Under the pieces are notes generated by a model, which was not told the origin of the DNA, made no database searches, and was given only the letters and a program-made list of their open reading frames with translations. The position numbers and the translations under genes were made by a program. Below, one piece after another: positions 1 through 6,883 of a stretch of 7,274 nt of DNA. Position 1 is the stretch's first letter. Every line of letters starts with the position of its first letter. This DNA is from Candidatus Heimdallarchaeota archaeon LC_2 (GTDB lineage: Archaea; Asgardarchaeota; Heimdallarchaeia; Heimdallarchaeales; Kariarchaeaceae). The DNA is taken from NCBI GenBank assembly GCA_001940725.1, contig MDVR01000082.1:1-7274 (forward strand), in the 5' to 3' direction.

Positions 1-2
1 GG

Positions 3-194
3 ATAGTCTTCTGTGAAAAGTATGGACTGACCGAATATCTTCGCCTGAAGGACGTCCAGTACCATTTTCCGGTTCTCTGTATCAACCAGCAAAGGCTCAC
101 TGCCAAGGTAGAGAATGCTTTGTTGCTTTACTTTCCCCTCAATCCTGGAGGCTTGGGCCAGTTGGTATTGGAAAAATATCTTTCCGCTTTTTGA
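3..194 (+). CDS. C-terminal end of an unrecognised protein (5' truncated by window edge)
   Basis: A plus-strand frame is open from the left edge to a TGA at 192-194 and encodes 63 residues ending in LEKYLSAF. The composition is protein-like, with mixed charged and hydrophobic stretches, for example CEKYGLTEYLRLKDVQYHF and a proline/glycine turn FPLNPGGLGQ near the end. I do not recognise the family and assign no function. GC over the first 180 bases is 83/180 (46%), clearly above the glycan genes downstream, so this gene probably belongs to a different, perhaps older, part of the chromosome than the cassette. The start codon lies outside the window. It could be a remnant rather than an intact gene end. 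That the frame is coding is moderately likely; its identity is unknown. Confidence 0.5.
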   Translation: MVFCEKYGLTEYLRLKDVQYHFPVLCINQQRLTAKVENALLLYFPLNPGGLGQLVLEKYLSAF

Positions 195-551
195 GTTTTT
201 CTTCTTTACTTGCCTAATGAACATGGATGCAAGATAAGCAGAAATATCGTGCTGCGCAAGCATCATACATCACTACAATCGACTCAGGCGCTCTACAGCC
301 CAATAAAACCGTTCAAAATACCTTGAAAAAGGTGAAATTTTCTTGATTTTTGAAGGTTTCGTACCAAGTTGGGTTAAGGAGATTCAATCTCGATCTTCGC
401 CTAAAAAGTAATTTATATGTGCAACTAAATAAAATGTAAATGGAATGATTACGAGACAAAAATTTCATTGATTATTTGATTAAAAGCCCTAATTTTAAGT
501 ATCATATCTCATTTTTCTGCAGTATAAAAATCTCAACAGCAATTAATTGTC
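195..551. other. 357-base stretch without a convincing gene
   Basis: No start-to-stop reading frame of plausible length is seen on either strand. One plus-strand stretch without stops (307-411, 34 residues, containing YLEKGEIFLIFEGFVPSWV) reads like protein but has no start codon, so it may be a decayed gene fragment or chance. The base composition becomes AT-rich from about 400 onwards, which fits a promoter region for the downstream gene. No clear Bacteroidota-type -7 box (TAnnTTTG), terminator hairpin or RNA gene could be supported. Confidence 0.4.
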
Positions 552-905
552 ATGAATAAATTGGTAGCATTTGTCTTCCAAATTCTTGCTGTGTTTTTAT
601 TATTCTACCAGTGTGAAAAAAAAGTCCAGATACTTCCGGATCTTCCAATTATTATTGTCGACAATGCATTTTTACTGGAGCTCCTAGATTTAGGAGTAGA
701 TACTGATGGAGATAGTCTTATCAACTATGCAGAGGCGGAAGTTGTTAATAATCTGGATCTTAGTGGACAATGGCGTGATAGTGGTGAAGTACGGGTTGAT
801 AGTTGGTGGATTGAAAATATGACAGGGATAGAGGCATTTGTTAATCTGGATACTCTAAAATGCGCTTGGAACGATTTAAGGGAACTGATTCCAAAAGATT
901 TCTAA
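552..905 (+). CDS. Truncated EF-hand / leucine-rich-repeat surface protein (probable remnant)
   Basis: The 117-residue product starts with a hydrophobic segment (residues 4-19) ending at Cys21. This resembles a lipoprotein signal, but the sequence before the cysteine (FYQC) is a poor lipobox, so lipidation is uncertain. Residues 50-61 (DTDGDSLINYAE) form a textbook 12-residue EF-hand loop, with Asp at positions 1, 3 and 5, Ile at 8 and Glu at 12, and probably bind calcium. Residues 91-111 (for example FVNLDTLKCAWNDL) match the first turn of a leucine-rich repeat, LxxLxCxxNxL. In Bacteroidota such proteins usually continue with many repeats; here a TAA follows directly after the first. I therefore read it as the 5' part of a larger exported protein cut short, although a short functional product cannot be excluded. 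No Shine-Dalgarno precedes the ATG. Confidence 0.6.
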   Translation: MNKLVAFVFQILAVFLLFYQCEKKVQILPDLPIIIVDNAFLLELLDLGVDTDGDSLINYAEAEVVNNLDLSGQWRDSGEVRVDSWWIENMTGIEAFVNLDTLKCAWNDLRELIPKDF

Positions 906-1018
906 GTTTATCCCTAGCTAATCGAATATATGGATGGGTGTCTTACAGTCGGGTCCAATTAATGAATATATTTATATCTTAGAGAAATCTCCCGTCTATC
1001 TATTAGCATTGTCATACC
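906..1018 (+). other. Spacer between two gene remnants
   Basis: The LRR pattern does not resume downstream of the stop at 905 in the same or a shifted frame. A plus-strand stretch free of stops runs from 922 to a TGA at 1039-1041 (39 residues, no good start) and overlaps the ATG at 1019 of the fossil enzyme fragment. This could be the tail of a lost upstream gene that once overlapped it, but I do not recognise it and it may be chance. No promoter matching the Bacteroidota consensus was found. Confidence 0.3.
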
Positions 1019-1108
1019 ATGTGCAGGTTGAATGGATCTGAATATTTAATAAAATTCTTTTATAAACAAGGAATAGATACAGTTTTCACTGTTCCTGGAT
1101 CATCTTAG
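1019..1108 (+). pseudogene. N-terminal fossil of a thiamine-diphosphate-dependent enzyme (acetolactate synthase-like)
   Basis: From ATG 1019 to TAG 1106-1108 the frame encodes 29 residues, including GSEYLIKFFYKQGIDTVFTV followed by PGSS. This matches the start of the TPP-enzyme N-terminal (pyrimidine-binding) domain, where family members read roughly 'G-x-E/D-Y-[IL]-x-x-F/L-L-x-x-x-G-[IV]-x-x-[VI]-F-x-[VI]-P-G-G'. The family is normally about 550 residues, so only about 5% remains. The stop falls just after the PG motif, before the catalytic glutamate region. TPP enzymes of this type occur in sugar and glycan gene clusters, so this is probably debris of a gene deleted when the cassette was rearranged. 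The frame ends 28 bases before the flippase ATG. A short leader peptide is an alternative, but the family resemblance argues against it. Confidence 0.6.
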
Positions 1109-1136
1109 ACCAGGGTTAGGGTAGAAACACATAATA

Positions 1137-2480
1137 ATGATTAGAAGGATAAAAAAAATATTTGAATCTGAAGAGAAAAAAACACTTCTATCGAATTTCA
1201 TTTCACTAAGTTTCCTCAGGGGAGTTACATACCTGCTTCCTCTCATAACACTACCATATCTTGTTAGGATTTTGGGACCTGAAAAATACGGCCTTATTGC
1301 ATTTATTCTTGCCTTTGCACAGTATTTCAAATATTTGACAGCATACGGATTTGACTTGTCAGCGACAAAGGAGATTTCAATTAATAGAAATGATAGGGAA
1401 AAGATTTCCGAAATTTACTCTTCTGTTTTAACTGTTAAGCTATTACTAACAATAATCAGTTTTATCATATATGCAATTGTAGTTTTCAGCTTCAATAGAT
1501 TCAGACAGGAATGGATTATTTGTTTTCTCACATATGGAATTGTACTTGGCGATGCGATCTTTCCGGTATGGTTGTTTTTAGGCCTGGAAAGGATGAAATA
1601 TATTACTGGACTTAATATTGTTTCGAAGATAGTTTTTACAGTTGCAATCTTTGTATTTATACGTGAAGATTCAGATTATTATTTGGTACCGTTGTTTAAT
1701 TCCTTGGGATTTATTATAGCTGGGGTACTTTCACTCTGGCTCACGAAAAGGGATTTCGATATAGAATATAAAATTCCATCAATATTATCCATTAAAGCCT
1801 GTCTAATTGATGGCTGGCATATATTTCTTGCCAAGGCTTTTGGTGGCTTATATCTCAGTTCAATTACCTTTATACTGGGTCTGTTAACAAATAATACTAT
1901 TGTGGGTTATTATTCAGCAGCCGAAAGAATAATCACTGCAGTTAGGGGATTTATAGGACCGGTCTCTCAGACAGTTTATCCCCATATTAGTAAAGTAGTT
2001 AACTTATCAAAAGAGAAAGGAGTTCAATTTATTCGTAAAGTTTTGCTACTGGTAGGAATTCTCACTTTTATTCTATCTGTTGTTCTTTTGGTATTCTCGA
2101 AACAAATAGTTAATGTAATTCTCGGACCAGAATATTATAATTCAATTATCGTTATCCAAATATTATCTTTTCTTCCTTTTATTACTGGATTAAGCAACAT
2201 TTTTGGGATTCAGGCAATGTTGAACTTTGATTTGGAAAGGCAGTATTCAAGAATCGTAATATTGACTGCAATAATAAGTATCCTAATGACGATAATACTA
2301 TCCTCTCCGATGAAGCAGGCGGGAGCGGCTTTGACAGTATTGATTGCAGAATCATTTATTCTTGTGGCAACCTTTCTAAGTTTGCAAACAAATGGAATTA
2401 TGTTATTAGGTGCACGAAAACGAAATTCTATTGAGATGAGGGATTCGAACAAAACCTCTGAAAGAGATATTGAAAATTAA
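1137..2480 (+). CDS. wzx: Wzx-type oligosaccharide flippase (polysaccharide transporter, MOP superfamily)
   Basis: The 447-residue product is strongly hydrophobic throughout, with roughly 12-14 probable membrane segments and only a short charged N-terminus and a charged C-terminal tail (from about residue 428). The N-terminal region is diagnostic of the RfbX/PST flippase family: residues 27-52 contain LPLITLPYLVRILGPEKYG, and residues 68-81 read TAYGFDLSATKEIS. A second conserved stretch, YYSAAERI followed by VRGFIGPVSQTVYP, lies around residues 260-285. Length is normal for the family. Family members flip undecaprenyl-diphosphate-linked glycan units from the cytoplasmic to the periplasmic face of the inner membrane. 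The ATG at 1137 gives the expected N-terminus; no clear Shine-Dalgarno is present. It is the first intact gene of the five-gene run and is followed after 27 bases by the polymerase gene. The substrate cannot be predicted from sequence. Confidence 0.94.
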   Translation: MIRRIKKIFESEEKKTLLSNFISLSFLRGVTYLLPLITLPYLVRILGPEKYGLIAFILAFAQYFKYLTAYGFDLSATKEISINRNDREKISEIYSSVLTVKLLLTIISFIIYAIVVFSFNRFRQEWIICFLTYGIVLGDAIFPVWLFLGLERMKYITGLNIVSKIVFTVAIFVFIREDSDYYLVPLFNSLGFIIAGVLSLWLTKRDFDIEYKIPSILSIKACLIDGWHIFLAKAFGGLYLSSITFILGLLTNNTIVGYYSAAERIITAVRGFIGPVSQTVYPHISKVVNLSKEKGVQFIRKVLLLVGILTFILSVVLLVFSKQIVNVILGPEYYNSIIVIQILSFLPFITGLSNIFGIQAMLNFDLERQYSRIVILTAIISILMTIILSSPMKQAGAALTVLIAESFILVATFLSLQTNGIMLLGARKRNSIEMRDSNKTSERDIEN

Positions 2481-2507
2481 CATTTATCATTTAATAATTC
2501 TAGACTT

Positions 2508-3749
2508 GTGTCTGTAAAAGTAAGAGTTCTTTTTGTCCTGTATTTGTTAATATTATTGTGTCTCCCCAGACCCAATTTTTTAGGACCAGCTTATTACAGG
2601 CTTGTCGATCTGATATTGGTTCTATTTCCAATAATAATTTTTTCGGTATTAATTACGGCTAATCGTAGTTTATCTATCGGTTTTACACAAGCAAGTAGAA
2701 ATCTGATCTTTCTGCTGTTATTATATTTTGCCTGGCAGATTATTGTAATCACAGTAATCTCAATTTTCAACAGAACTGTATTAGCAGACTTTATTCAATT
2801 GTATAAACCTCTGTTATACATTACTGCCACACTGCTGGGTATGATCTCTGTAAAATACATGAATAGTGACTACTTAATCAGGATTCTGACATTCATTCAT
2901 ATTATTAATATTATAGTATGTATTTTCCAAATGGCCGAGGTAGATATATTTTATTATTTGTTTACAGCACGACCAAAGGAGATAGTGGACATTCATTATC
3001 TCCGGGAGGGAAGTCAAAGCAGAGTAATAGGAACAATAACTAATCCTAATATGTTTGGCATATATCAAGCAACAATGGGATTGTTCTATTTACGACTGTT
3101 AATTCTCAGCCGAAAAATGAAGTATCTGGTTTTATTTATAACAACAATAGTTTTACTTTTATTTTCCCAATCCAGAACTGCATTTCTTATTTTTGGTATG
3201 CTTCTCGTGGTAGGCTTGCTATCTGAATTACGAAGGTTCAAAATAAATTTAAAAGTAATCCTTGGTATAATAATAATTGGATTATTGTCAACATTTTTAG
3301 CCTTCAAAACTGATTTTCTTCACTATTTGGCTTCAGGGCTGATAAAAATTGCCGAAGGGGATGCATTAGTACAACATAGCCTCATGTTGAGACTGGATCA
3401 CTGGGGCATGGTAATAGATGAAATTAAGAACAATATATTGGTAGGCCACGGTCCGGGATTCGGGAATTTAAATATTGAATACATTGACAATAACTATTTG
3501 TTCATCTTGTATCGCTTTGGGATTGTTGGACTTTTTCTATATTTATTTATTGTTTATTACATTATTAGGAAGACCAGGAATTCGAATCTTTTAATAAAAT
3601 ATTTTGTTTTATATTTTTGGATCGTCTTACTAATTTCCAGTGTTTTAATGGAATCACTTGAAAGTATGAAGTTAACCCCGCTAGTGTTTTTTACATCGGG
3701 ATTTTTAGTGCAGACAAAAACCTCAGATGGAGTCACAAATGCAGAATAA
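2508..3749 (+). CDS. wzy: Wzy-type O-antigen polymerase / O-antigen ligase family protein
   Basis: The 413-residue polytopic membrane protein has about 10-12 hydrophobic segments and a longer hydrophilic, probably periplasmic, loop at about 268-330. Features of the O-antigen ligase/polymerase (Wzy_C, PF04932) family are visible: GTITNPNMFG at 175-184, FSQSRTAF at 219-226, Arg295 in LRLDHWG, and GHGPGFGN with a following DNNYL at 313-331, then a glycine-rich membrane helix (FGIVG). Such enzymes join lipid-linked units, or transfer the finished glycan, on the periplasmic face. WaaL-like ligases share the fold; polymerase is preferred because the gene directly follows wzx among glycosyltransferase genes. 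GTG at 2508 is the only conventional start between the in-frame flippase stop and the first hydrophobic segment; the next in-frame ATG would remove over 100 residues. The 3' end overlaps the next gene. Confidence 0.86.
   Translation: MSVKVRVLFVLYLLILLCLPRPNFLGPAYYRLVDLILVLFPIIIFSVLITANRSLSIGFTQASRNLIFLLLLYFAWQIIVITVISIFNRTVLADFIQLYKPLLYITATLLGMISVKYMNSDYLIRILTFIHIINIIVCIFQMAEVDIFYYLFTARPKEIVDIHYLREGSQSRVIGTITNPNMFGIYQATMGLFYLRLLILSRKMKYLVLFITTIVLLLFSQSRTAFLIFGMLLVVGLLSELRRFKINLKVILGIIIIGLLSTFLAFKTDFLHYLASGLIKIAEGDALVQHSLMLRLDHWGMVIDEIKNNILVGHGPGFGNLNIEYIDNNYLFILYRFGIVGLFLYLFIVYYIIRKTRNSNLLIKYFVLYFWIVLLISSVLMESLESMKLTPLVFFTSGFLVQTKTSDGVTNAE
3729..3732 (+). promoter_or_regulatory. Shine-Dalgarno-like GGAG deciding the start of the GT2 gene
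   Basis: GGAG lies six bases before the ATG at 3739, inside the last codons of the polymerase gene. It favours 3739 over the ATG at 3727, which overlaps this motif and would add only four residues (MESQ). Since other genes in the window lack such a signal, it is a mild argument only, but the resulting N-terminus (MQNKIDIIISTFG) is also the more typical one for a GT2 protein. Confidence 0.5.
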
Positions 3750-4554
3750 AATAGATATTATAATTTCAACATTTGGCATTAGAATCAGGAATGTCGGACC
3801 AATAATTAAGAAAGAGAATCCTGCCATTCATTATATCATTATTCATCAGATTGAAAATGAAAATCAGATTTGGAGTGATCACCGAATAATTGAGAGGGAT
3901 GATGTTACCTATTTCTCCATCAAGGAAAAAGGACTGACAAGGAGCAGAAACAAAGGAATAAAGTTAAGTCAGAACCAATATATATTGTTTTTTGATGATG
4001 ATATCCAGTTTCGATTGGAAGGAATATTTGAGATTCTGAATCATCTTAAATCAGATTCATCAATTGATATTTTAACCTTTCAAACTACATTACCTGAAGG
4101 TGGATTGCGAAAAAAATACAAGGAAGATGCGTTTCGCCATAACCGGAAATCCATAACCAACGTATCTTCAATAGAGATATGTGGTCGAACAAGTTCAGTA
4201 AAGAATTTGGACTTGTCTTTTGATGAAAAATTTGGTTTGGGAGCTGAATACCCTATAAGCGAAGAATTCATATTTCTCTATGATTGTATACGGAATAATT
4301 GTAATGTTAAATATGCTCCAATTCCTGTTACAATACATCCCTTGGAAAGTTCCGGCAGGATCTATTCCAAAGAGATGATTAGGGCAAAAGGAGCCTTGTT
4401 TGCCAGGTTATTTAAGACTCCTGGTATTTTTGGAATAATGTACTATGGGATCAAACACTATTCGGAATACAAAAATGAATACTCATTGCTGAGTTTTATA
4501 AAGATTTCATTTCAAGGTTTCTATAGATTTCGATCCACTGATAAACCTTTATAA
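3739..4554 (+). CDS. Family 2 (GT-A fold) glycosyltransferase
   Basis: The 271-residue soluble protein (275 if translation starts at ATG 3727) begins with IDIIISTFG, the first beta strand of a GT-A nucleotide-binding fold. GLTRSRNKGI at 65-74 is the conserved helix preceding the metal site, and FFDDDI at 84-89 supplies the DxD-type motif that binds the divalent metal and nucleotide-sugar diphosphate. FDEKFGLGAEYPISEE at 161-176 matches the acceptor/catalytic-base segment of GT2 enzymes ('FDE-x-F-G-x-G ... EE'), with Glu175 or Glu176 a base candidate. It should transfer one sugar from a nucleotide donor to the growing lipid-linked oligosaccharide in the cytoplasm. Donor and acceptor cannot be deduced. 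The start overlaps the end of the polymerase gene by 11 bases, implying translational coupling; the GT4 gene follows after 2 bases. Confidence 0.9.
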   Translation: MQNKIDIIISTFGIRIRNVGPIIKKENPAIHYIIIHQIENENQIWSDHRIIERDDVTYFSIKEKGLTRSRNKGIKLSQNQYILFFDDDIQFRLEGIFEILNHLKSDSSIDILTFQTTLPEGGLRKKYKEDAFRHNRKSITNVSSIEICGRTSSVKNLDLSFDEKFGLGAEYPISEEFIFLYDCIRNNCNVKYAPIPVTIHPLESSGRIYSKEMIRAKGALFARLFKTPGIFGIMYYGIKHYSEYKNEYSLLSFIKISFQGFYRFRSTDKPL

Positions 4555-4556
4555 AA

Positions 4557-5771
4557 TTGAAAAAAATTCTATATATACATCAATATTTCAGAACTCCTAA
4601 AGAACCGGGAGGAACTCGATCATATTGGTTTAGCAAGGCGTTGATTGAAAGCGGATATGAGGTGACAATTTTGACCAGTAGATCTTCGGGACTGCAGAAT
4701 AAACTTATCAAAAAGGAAAGAATTGATGGTATAAATGTGATTTACATTAAGAACAGGTATAACAATGAAATGGGAGTACTTTCCAGGGCATTATCATTCC
4801 TGAAATTCATGCTTGCTTCTTCCCTGGTTGCCATGCGAGAAAAGGGGATAGATATAATATTTGCTACATCTACTCCTCTTACAGTTGGTTTTCCTGCCCT
4901 CTTGGTTAAATGGTTGAAAGGGAAGCCATTTATCTTTGAGGTTAGGGATTTATGGCCTGAAGTCCCGATACAAATGGGAGCCATCAATAATAGGGTCCTG
5001 AAGAAATTTGCATATTGGTTTGAAAAATTAATTTATAAAAATTCGGTCCATATTGTGTCCCTGTCCCCTGGTATGTTAGAGGGAGTTTTGAGAAGAGGGA
5101 TCTTATTGGATAAGGTATCTATGGTACCCAACATGGCGAAGATTGACAAATTCTATAAAAGGGAAAAAAATATTGGCATTGCTGATAAATTTGGAATAGA
5201 CCTAAGTAATTTTAATGCTATTCACTTTGGTGCTATGGGACAGGCAAATGGGTTGGATTATATCATTGAAGCAGCTACAATATTGTTAGAACAAAAACAG
5301 GAAGGGATAGGAATTGTATTCATTGGAGAAGGCATGAGAAAAAAAGAATTGATGGATAAGTGTTCAAATGAGAGTATCATGAATGTAATATTCCTGGATG
5401 AGCAACCAATGGATATATTGTCAGAGATTGTGAATATTTGTGATTGTTCACTGGTAACTTTTTCTGATATCCCCATTTTAAGAACGAATTCTCCAAATAA
5501 ACTTTTCGATTCACTTTCTGCGGAAAAACCCGTTATTGTAAATTCAGCCGGCTGGACTAAAGATATGGTTGAACAGAATAATTGTGGTTGCTATGTTGAT
5601 ATAAATAATCCGAACCACCTTGCAGATACCTTAACTACATGGCGAGATAATTCAGCTAAGGTTACAGAAATGGCAAAAAATGCAAGGCTCCTGGCTGAAA
5701 ATCAGTTCGACAAAAGTATTTTAGCTACTCGGTTTATTGAGATCGTAAATCAAGTAGTTAAGCAGAATTAA
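4557..5771 (+). CDS. Family 4 (GT-B fold) glycosyltransferase, WbuB-like
   Basis: The 404-residue protein has the two-domain GT-B layout. The N-terminal acceptor domain starts KKILYIHQYF, with PGGTRSYWF at 17-25, the hallmark of the WbuB-like GT4 group (described in O-antigen clusters, where WbuB is a proposed L-fucosamine transferase). FEVRDLWPE at 127-135 is also typical of the group. The C-terminal donor domain has HFGAMGQANGLDYIIEA at 223-239 and SPNKLFDSLSAEKPVI at 312-327. In the last motif Asp318 and Glu323 occupy positions where relatives usually have Glu and Gly. Length is normal for the family. TTG at 4557 is the start: it is two bases after the previous stop, gives the complete first strand, and the next in-frame ATG (residue 72) would destroy the fold. 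It likely adds an amino sugar or deoxysugar to the lipid-linked unit; the exact sugar is unknown. Confidence 0.92.
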   Translation: MKKILYIHQYFRTPKEPGGTRSYWFSKALIESGYEVTILTSRSSGLQNKLIKKERIDGINVIYIKNRYNNEMGVLSRALSFLKFMLASSLVAMREKGIDIIFATSTPLTVGFPALLVKWLKGKPFIFEVRDLWPEVPIQMGAINNRVLKKFAYWFEKLIYKNSVHIVSLSPGMLEGVLRRGILLDKVSMVPNMAKIDKFYKREKNIGIADKFGIDLSNFNAIHFGAMGQANGLDYIIEAATILLEQKQEGIGIVFIGEGMRKKELMDKCSNESIMNVIFLDEQPMDILSEIVNICDCSLVTFSDIPILRTNSPNKLFDSLSAEKPVIVNSAGWTKDMVEQNNCGCYVDINNPNHLADTLTTWRDNSAKVTEMAKNARLLAENQFDKSILATRFIEIVNQVVKQN

Positions 5772-5808
5772 TGTCAATCAACTCCAGCTAGAAAAACATC
5801 TTTATAGA

Positions 5809-6828
5809 ATGTCTATCGTAGTTAAAAACGAAACTTGGGATGAAATTGTACGTTCATGCCATCGAAATGACTTTTACCATTCATTGAACTATCATAATTT
5901 GGCTTGTGAAAATGGTGAAGGTGAACCAGTCCTATTAACCTGGGAAAATGGAAAATACAAAATCATCCTTCCATTGTTATTCAGATCTATTGAAGGAACG
6001 GAATTCAAGGATGCTACTTCAGTCTATGGTTATGCCGGACCAATAACTTCGCACAAAGAGATCCCAACTGATATTGTCATTTTATTTCAGGATGAATTAA
6101 AAGAATATTTCCAATCTCAGAAAATCATTTCTGTTTTTAGCCGATTGCATCCATTATTGAATCAAGTTTACATCTTAGATGGTCTTGGTAACATTGTAGA
6201 GGAAGGAAAAACAGTGTCGGTAAATCTTAAACTGCCATTTGAAGAGCAATGGAAACAATTCAGAAAGGGGATGAAGTATGATGTAAACAAATTAAGTAAG
6301 GAAAATTATCAGGTATTGGAAGATGAAAATTTAGATTTTTTAGATCAGTTTGTGGATTTATATAATGAGAGCATGCAGAGGGTGGATGCGGATGCCAAAT
6401 ACTTTTTTAGTAAATCATATTTGGAAAGGTTTTTTAATTCCTGCAGCTATAAACCTAAACTGTTTTTCGTTAAAGACCCAGAGGATAATCAAATCATTTG
6501 CGGAGCAATTTTTGTTTTTACACGGAATATTATTCAATATCATTTGTCAGGATCCTACACTAGATTTCTTAGAATTGGGGCCACAAAATTGATAATTAAT
6601 AGATTAAGGATAATCGGTACTGAACTGAATTATGATTTATTACATTTAGGAGGAGGATTCGGGGGTAGTGAATCTGACTCCCTGTTCAACTTTAAGGCTG
6701 GTTTTTCCAGGGACAGACACACTTTTCATGTTTGGAGGTATATAGTTGATCCCGTAGCATATAAATCCATATGTGACAGTATGGGAATATTGGAAGACAA
6801 TGGATTTTTTCCTATGTATCGACAATAA
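5809..6828 (+). CDS. FemAB-like GNAT-fold acyl/aminoacyltransferase
   Basis: The 339-residue soluble protein resembles the FemAB / BioF2-like acetyltransferase group (Acetyltransf_6, PF13480), built of two GNAT-like halves. Visible marks are SVYGYAGPI at 71-79 in the first half, EQWKQFRKGMKYDVNKL at 146-162 (the basic 'W-x-x-[FY]-RK' segment starting the second half), a YHLSGS strand at 244-249, and LHLGGG followed by SLFNFKAGFS at 278-300, the typical C-terminal signature. Relatives attach amino acids (from aminoacyl-tRNA) to peptidoglycan precursors or acyl groups to amino sugars. In a glycan operon the likely job is decorating a lipid-linked or nucleotide-linked amino sugar, which is inference. 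ATG 5809 gives a sensible N-terminus. The gene lies 37 bases after the GT4 gene and is the last intact gene of the run. Confidence 0.82.
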   Translation: MSIVVKNETWDEIVRSCHRNDFYHSLNYHNLACENGEGEPVLLTWENGKYKIILPLLFRSIEGTEFKDATSVYGYAGPITSHKEIPTDIVILFQDELKEYFQSQKIISVFSRLHPLLNQVYILDGLGNIVEEGKTVSVNLKLPFEEQWKQFRKGMKYDVNKLSKENYQVLEDENLDFLDQFVDLYNESMQRVDADAKYFFSKSYLERFFNSCSYKPKLFFVKDPEDNQIICGAIFVFTRNIIQYHLSGSYTRFLRIGATKLIINRLRIIGTELNYDLLHLGGGFGGSESDSLFNFKAGFSRDRHTFHVWRYIVDPVAYKSICDSMGILEDNGFFPMYRQ

Positions 6829-6883
6829 TCTCAGAAATTTTGGCTTTTGTGAAGCTGGAAGAAATCGTCAGCTCGAATAACAA
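6829..6883. other. Spacer after the cassette
   Basis: Only a weak potential hairpin (GCTT/AAGC around 6843-6855, four-base stem) is present, too short to call a terminator. No gene is seen. Confidence 0.3.

Noticed and set aside
475..508. Possible Bacteroidota promoter before the gene at 552: TTTG at 475-478 and TATCATAT from 500, 21 bases apart.
   Set aside because: The spacing is acceptable but the second element matches TAnnTTTG poorly; in AT-rich DNA such pairs arise by chance.
967..974. TATATTTA as a -7 box for the flippase operon.
   Set aside because: One base off the consensus, but no TTG/TTTG element lies at the right distance upstream.
922..1041. A 39-residue plus-strand stretch as a small gene overlapping the TPP-enzyme fragment.
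   Set aside because: It has no start codon in a sensible place and no recognisable motif; it is mentioned only as a possible remnant.
1100..1330. A 76-codon minus-strand open frame over the start of the flippase gene.
   Set aside because: It overlaps the clearly conserved N-terminus of the flippase and has no recognisable protein features; it is a shadow frame.
6350..6592. An 80-codon plus-strand open frame inside the FemAB-like gene.
   Set aside because: It lies wholly within a well-supported gene in another frame and shows no family features.
6843..6855. GCTT/AAGC hairpin as a terminator after the last cassette gene.
   Set aside because: The stem is only four base pairs and is not followed by a T run.
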